The notes beneath the pieces are model-generated. The model worked only from the letters and a program-made list of their open reading frames with translations. It was not told the origin of the DNA and made no database searches. The translations under genes and the position numbers were made by a program. 7,447 nucleotides of DNA from positions 1-7,447 of the forward strand of contig JAPWVA010000050.1 in the NCBI GenBank assembly GCA_028275245.1, written 5' to 3'. Shown here one piece after another: positions 5,763 through 7,447 of the stretch. This stretch comes from Actinomycetota bacterium (GTDB taxonomy: Bacteria > Actinomycetota > Geothermincolia > Geothermincolales > RBG-13-55-18). Position 1 is the first letter of the stretch, and every line of letters begins with the position of its first letter.

Positions 5763-6209
5763 TCACCCTCCCGCGGCCTCCATGATGGCCTTTCGCAGTT
5801 CCTCTCGGTCGGGCACCCCCACCAGGGTCTTCCTCACCTTACCCTCCCGGTCCAGGACCACCACGGTAGGGGTGGCCCGGATGCGGTATCGCTCCCCGGC
5901 CGCCGGGTCCCGGCTCAAGTCCACCTCCTGCCAGGTCACCCCCTCGCCCATCTCTTTAACTAGGCCCTCCACGAGGGCCTTGGCCGGCCGGCAGGGCGGT
6001 CAGCCGGGCTGGGTGAACACGAGTACCTGGACTACAGCGCCGTCCACACCCTCTTTTCCCGCTACCCCCTCCCCGGGAGCCGATCCCTCCTCCGAACCAC
6101 GGCACCCGGGAAAGGAAAGCAGCAAGAGGCAAAAGAGGGCGAGAAGAGCCATCATCCATGGGACCAAGACGGCGAAAAACCGACTATAAGTCCTTCTGGG
6201 TAAGCGCAA
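5763..6209 (-). CDS. Selenocysteine-containing lipoprotein-like thioredoxin (UxxC)
   Basis: This is a 148-residue exported thioredoxin-fold protein when the in-frame UGA at 6002-6000 is read as Sec. The N-terminus is basic (R-L-P-R-R, residues 2-6), then comes a hydrophobic stretch (about 11-34) and a lipobox-like S-F-P-G-C with Cys36, so a lipid-anchored protein outside the membrane is likely. The phenylalanine at -3 is not ideal for a lipobox. A short Gly/Glu-rich linker leads to the thioredoxin strand V-L-V-F and the active site T-Q-P-G-U-P-P-C-R-P (66-75): Sec70 replaces the nucleophilic Cys and Cys73 remains. R-A-T-P-T at 111-115 holds the cis-proline (114). The TTG start is chosen for its GGAGG site 8 nt upstream and the positive n-region; ATG at 6155 would remove the charges. 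Without readthrough the protein ends before the catalytic Cys. It probably reduces disulfides or oxidised thiols outside the cytoplasm. Confidence 0.88.
5962..5980 (-). promoter_or_regulatory. Bacterial SECIS-type hairpin for Sec70
   Basis: On the minus strand AGGCCCTC (5980-5973) pairs perfectly with GAGGGCCT (5969-5962) around a GTG triloop. The loop G lies 28 nt after the UGA, within the distance range of bacterial SECIS elements. Its size and shape parallel the hairpin in the redoxin gene at 2215-2231. Natural bacterial SECIS elements vary in sequence, so the position and the apical G carry the call. Confidence 0.72.
6000..6002 (-). other. UGA selenocysteine codon (Sec70)
   Basis: TGA is in frame between V-L-V-F-T-Q-P-G and P-P-C-R-P-A-K. 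The two halves make one continuous thioredoxin fold, and the UGA falls on the first Cys of the expected CxxC. Confidence 0.9.
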
Positions 6210-6214
6210 CTCCC

Positions 6215-6222
6215 TCACCTCC
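6215..6222 (-). promoter_or_regulatory. Shine-Dalgarno site supporting the TTG start
   Basis: GGAGGTGA on the minus strand places its GGAGG core 8 nt before the TTG at 6209. It is the same octamer and spacing as in front of the other selenoprotein gene. By contrast, no comparable site precedes the ATG pair at 6155/6152. Confidence 0.6.
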
Positions 6223-6433
6223 ACCGGAGTCACCGTCGCCAGGGTTGTCGGGGTCGTCCCAGCGGCCCGCGCCGCGATGCAGGCCTGGTGCCGGCTCCGG
6301 TCAACTTCTACCAAAGACCATCCCCAGCGGGAACGACTGAGATCACCTCGCCGACCCCACGAGCTTCATCCTTGCCCCTTATGCCGCCATACCCCGCGCC
6401 GCGGCTTCCGGGCCCTCCAGGGACCTACCTAGG

Positions 6434-7447
6434 TCAGGCAAAATCCACCCATATGGGGCTGGACCAGGCCTTATGCCCATCCTCCTGCTCCGCCCGCAGG
6501 TAGTAGAAAACGCTTCCCCCGGCCTTTCCGTCCTCCAGTTCGAAGGAGACCTCATCGCTTCCGGCACCGCTCCAGGCGAGGCTATATCCCTCTGCTCCGT
6601 GGCGCCACAGCTCCGCCCGGATCCTCCCGTGACCCATGACCCTTCCCCGCAGGCAGGGTGGCCTCAGCGCCACGTACTCGCTCCCCATGGGCAGGCCGTC
6701 CGCCTCCAGCTGCACCACCATGCGCGCGCCGGTGGTGCCATAGACCGTGCGGTTCCAGAGGGCGGCCCAAACCGCCTCGGGGGTGAGTTCCTCGGCCCAG
6801 AGACCGGTCAGCCCGCGGGGATGCACGGGCACAGAATAACGGGCTGGGTCCAGGGGGTAGTCGTGGCGGTCGCTCCCGGCGATGATGCCCAGGCGGTAAC
6901 CCGCGGCCAACGCCTCCCGTACGTAATTCCCCACCCCCTCCCGGCAGCCGTCATAACGCATGAAAGGGGGGAAGGGCGGCCCAGGGTTCCCATGGGTGAT
7001 GGGAAGGGAAGGGTCGGGATACTCGGAACTCCCGTGGTCGCTGTATATCTCCACCAGCCGCTGCATACGCCCGTCATTCTCGCCCCAGGTGTACCTCTCC
7101 GGGATCCGCAAGCGGATGAACTTGGCCCAGTTCCAGGGGATGAAAAAGACCTTCCTCCAGGCGGTATGGTGGGGTACCAACAGCGCCATGCGCCCCCCCA
7201 GGGCCTCCTCCAGGTCCTCCACCTCCTGGGCCTCGTCCTCGGTGGAGGAGAACACCCTCGGGTCGGGCTCGCCCGGGGCGTAGAAGACGCCGCGGTGACC
7301 CCTAGAGTGGCGAGACCACTCGTAACCGAGGAGTACCACGAAGGCTCCAGGCTCCGTGAACTCCTCCGCCAGCCTCCTCATGAGCTCCCACTCCTCCTCC
7401 CTGCCGGAGGGTTCGAAGCGGGCCACGTTGTCGTGGGTGGTGATGGC
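6434..7447 (-). CDS. DUF3604 family protein, C-terminal part (PHP-like)
   Basis: These 337 residues form the C-terminal part of a protein of the DUF3604 family, whose fold resembles PHP-domain metal-dependent phosphoesterases. The window edge removes the N-terminus; the frame is open to the last base and begins A-I-T-T-H-D-N, the PHP-like metal motif normally internal to the protein. Further family landmarks are G-Y-E-W-S-R-H followed by H-R-G-V-F-Y, V-P-H-H-T (about residue 108), I-Y-S-D-H-G-S-S-E and A-G-S-D-R-H-D-Y, all rich in His/Asp for metal binding. A beta-rich tail ends in W-V-D-F-A. Full-length members usually have about 600 residues. Its physiological substrate is unknown to me. 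It lies upstream of the selenoprotein thioredoxin on the same strand, 224 nt away, so co-transcription is possible but not evident. Confidence 0.85.
   Translation of the reverse strand, partial: AITTHDNVARFEPSGREEEWELMRRLAEEFTEPGAFVVLLGYEWSRHSRGHRGVFYAPGEPDPRVFSSTEDEAQEVEDLEEALGGRMALLVPHHTAWRKVFFIPWNWAKFIRLRIPERYTWGENDGRMQRLVEIYSDHGSSEYPDPSLPITHGNPGPPFPPFMRYDGCREGVGNYVREALAAGYRLGIIAGSDRHDYPLDPARYSVPVHPRGLTGLWAEELTPEAVWAALWNRTVYGTTGARMVVQLEADGLPMGSEYVALRPPCLRGRVMGHGRIRAELWRHGAEGYSLAWSGAGSDEVSFELEDGKAGGSVFYYLRAEQEDGHKAWSSPIWVDFA

Noticed and set aside
5724..5963. AAAGGAGG followed by a GTG on the plus strand (about 5724-5740) as a gene start
   Set aside because: The frame it opens is antisense to the selenoprotein thioredoxin, and its protein has no meaningful pattern.

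Overview
The window is about 65% GC. Its codon use leans on AGG (Arg) and ATA (Ile). It carries two genes in which an in-frame UGA takes the place of the catalytic cysteine of a thioredoxin-fold protein. This points to an anaerobic, high-GC bacterium with selenocysteine (Sec) machinery, for example in the Actinomycetota (Geothermincolia-like) or a high-GC Firmicutes-type lineage. The lineage is an inference from style and is not resolved by any marker gene here.

Layout, left to right. Positions 1-222 hold no recognisable gene but two small hairpins. A ZIP-family metal transporter (ZupT-like) lies on the minus strand at 223-978. A gene-poor kilobase follows (979-2043) with an inverted repeat upstream of the transporter, a 13-bp tandem repeat and a possible decayed universal-stress-protein fragment. 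At 2057-2536 (+) is an AhpC/TSA-type redoxin whose active site reads T-W-U-P-H-C. A ready hairpin of bacterial SECIS type sits 14-30 nt after the UGA. The gene-free stretch 2537-2977 has a three-part repeat able to form alternative hairpins. A metal-dependent amidohydrolase (TIM barrel) follows at 2978-3850 (+). The gene-free stretch 3851-4403 holds a 38-bp direct repeat and potential RNA structure.

A two-gene plus-strand unit comes next: a 54-residue single-membrane-span protein ending in a CLDC motif (CD1871A-like, 4404-4568) and a NapH/YccM-like polyferredoxin membrane protein (4761-5639). Converging on it from the minus strand is a lipoprotein-like thioredoxin (5763-6209) whose CxxC has become U-P-P-C, again with a hairpin at SECIS distance and a rho-independent terminator. 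The right edge carries the C-terminal part of a DUF3604 (PHP-like) protein on the minus strand (6434-7447, cut by the window).

The most notable content is the pair of UxxC selenoproteins. One is probably cytoplasmic and the other exported and lipid-anchored, and the membrane iron-sulfur and CxxC proteins lie between them. An ordinary annotation would split both Sec genes into fragments. My inference is a selenium-based thiol redox relay across the membrane, with the polyferredoxin and the CLDC protein as possible electron-transfer partners.
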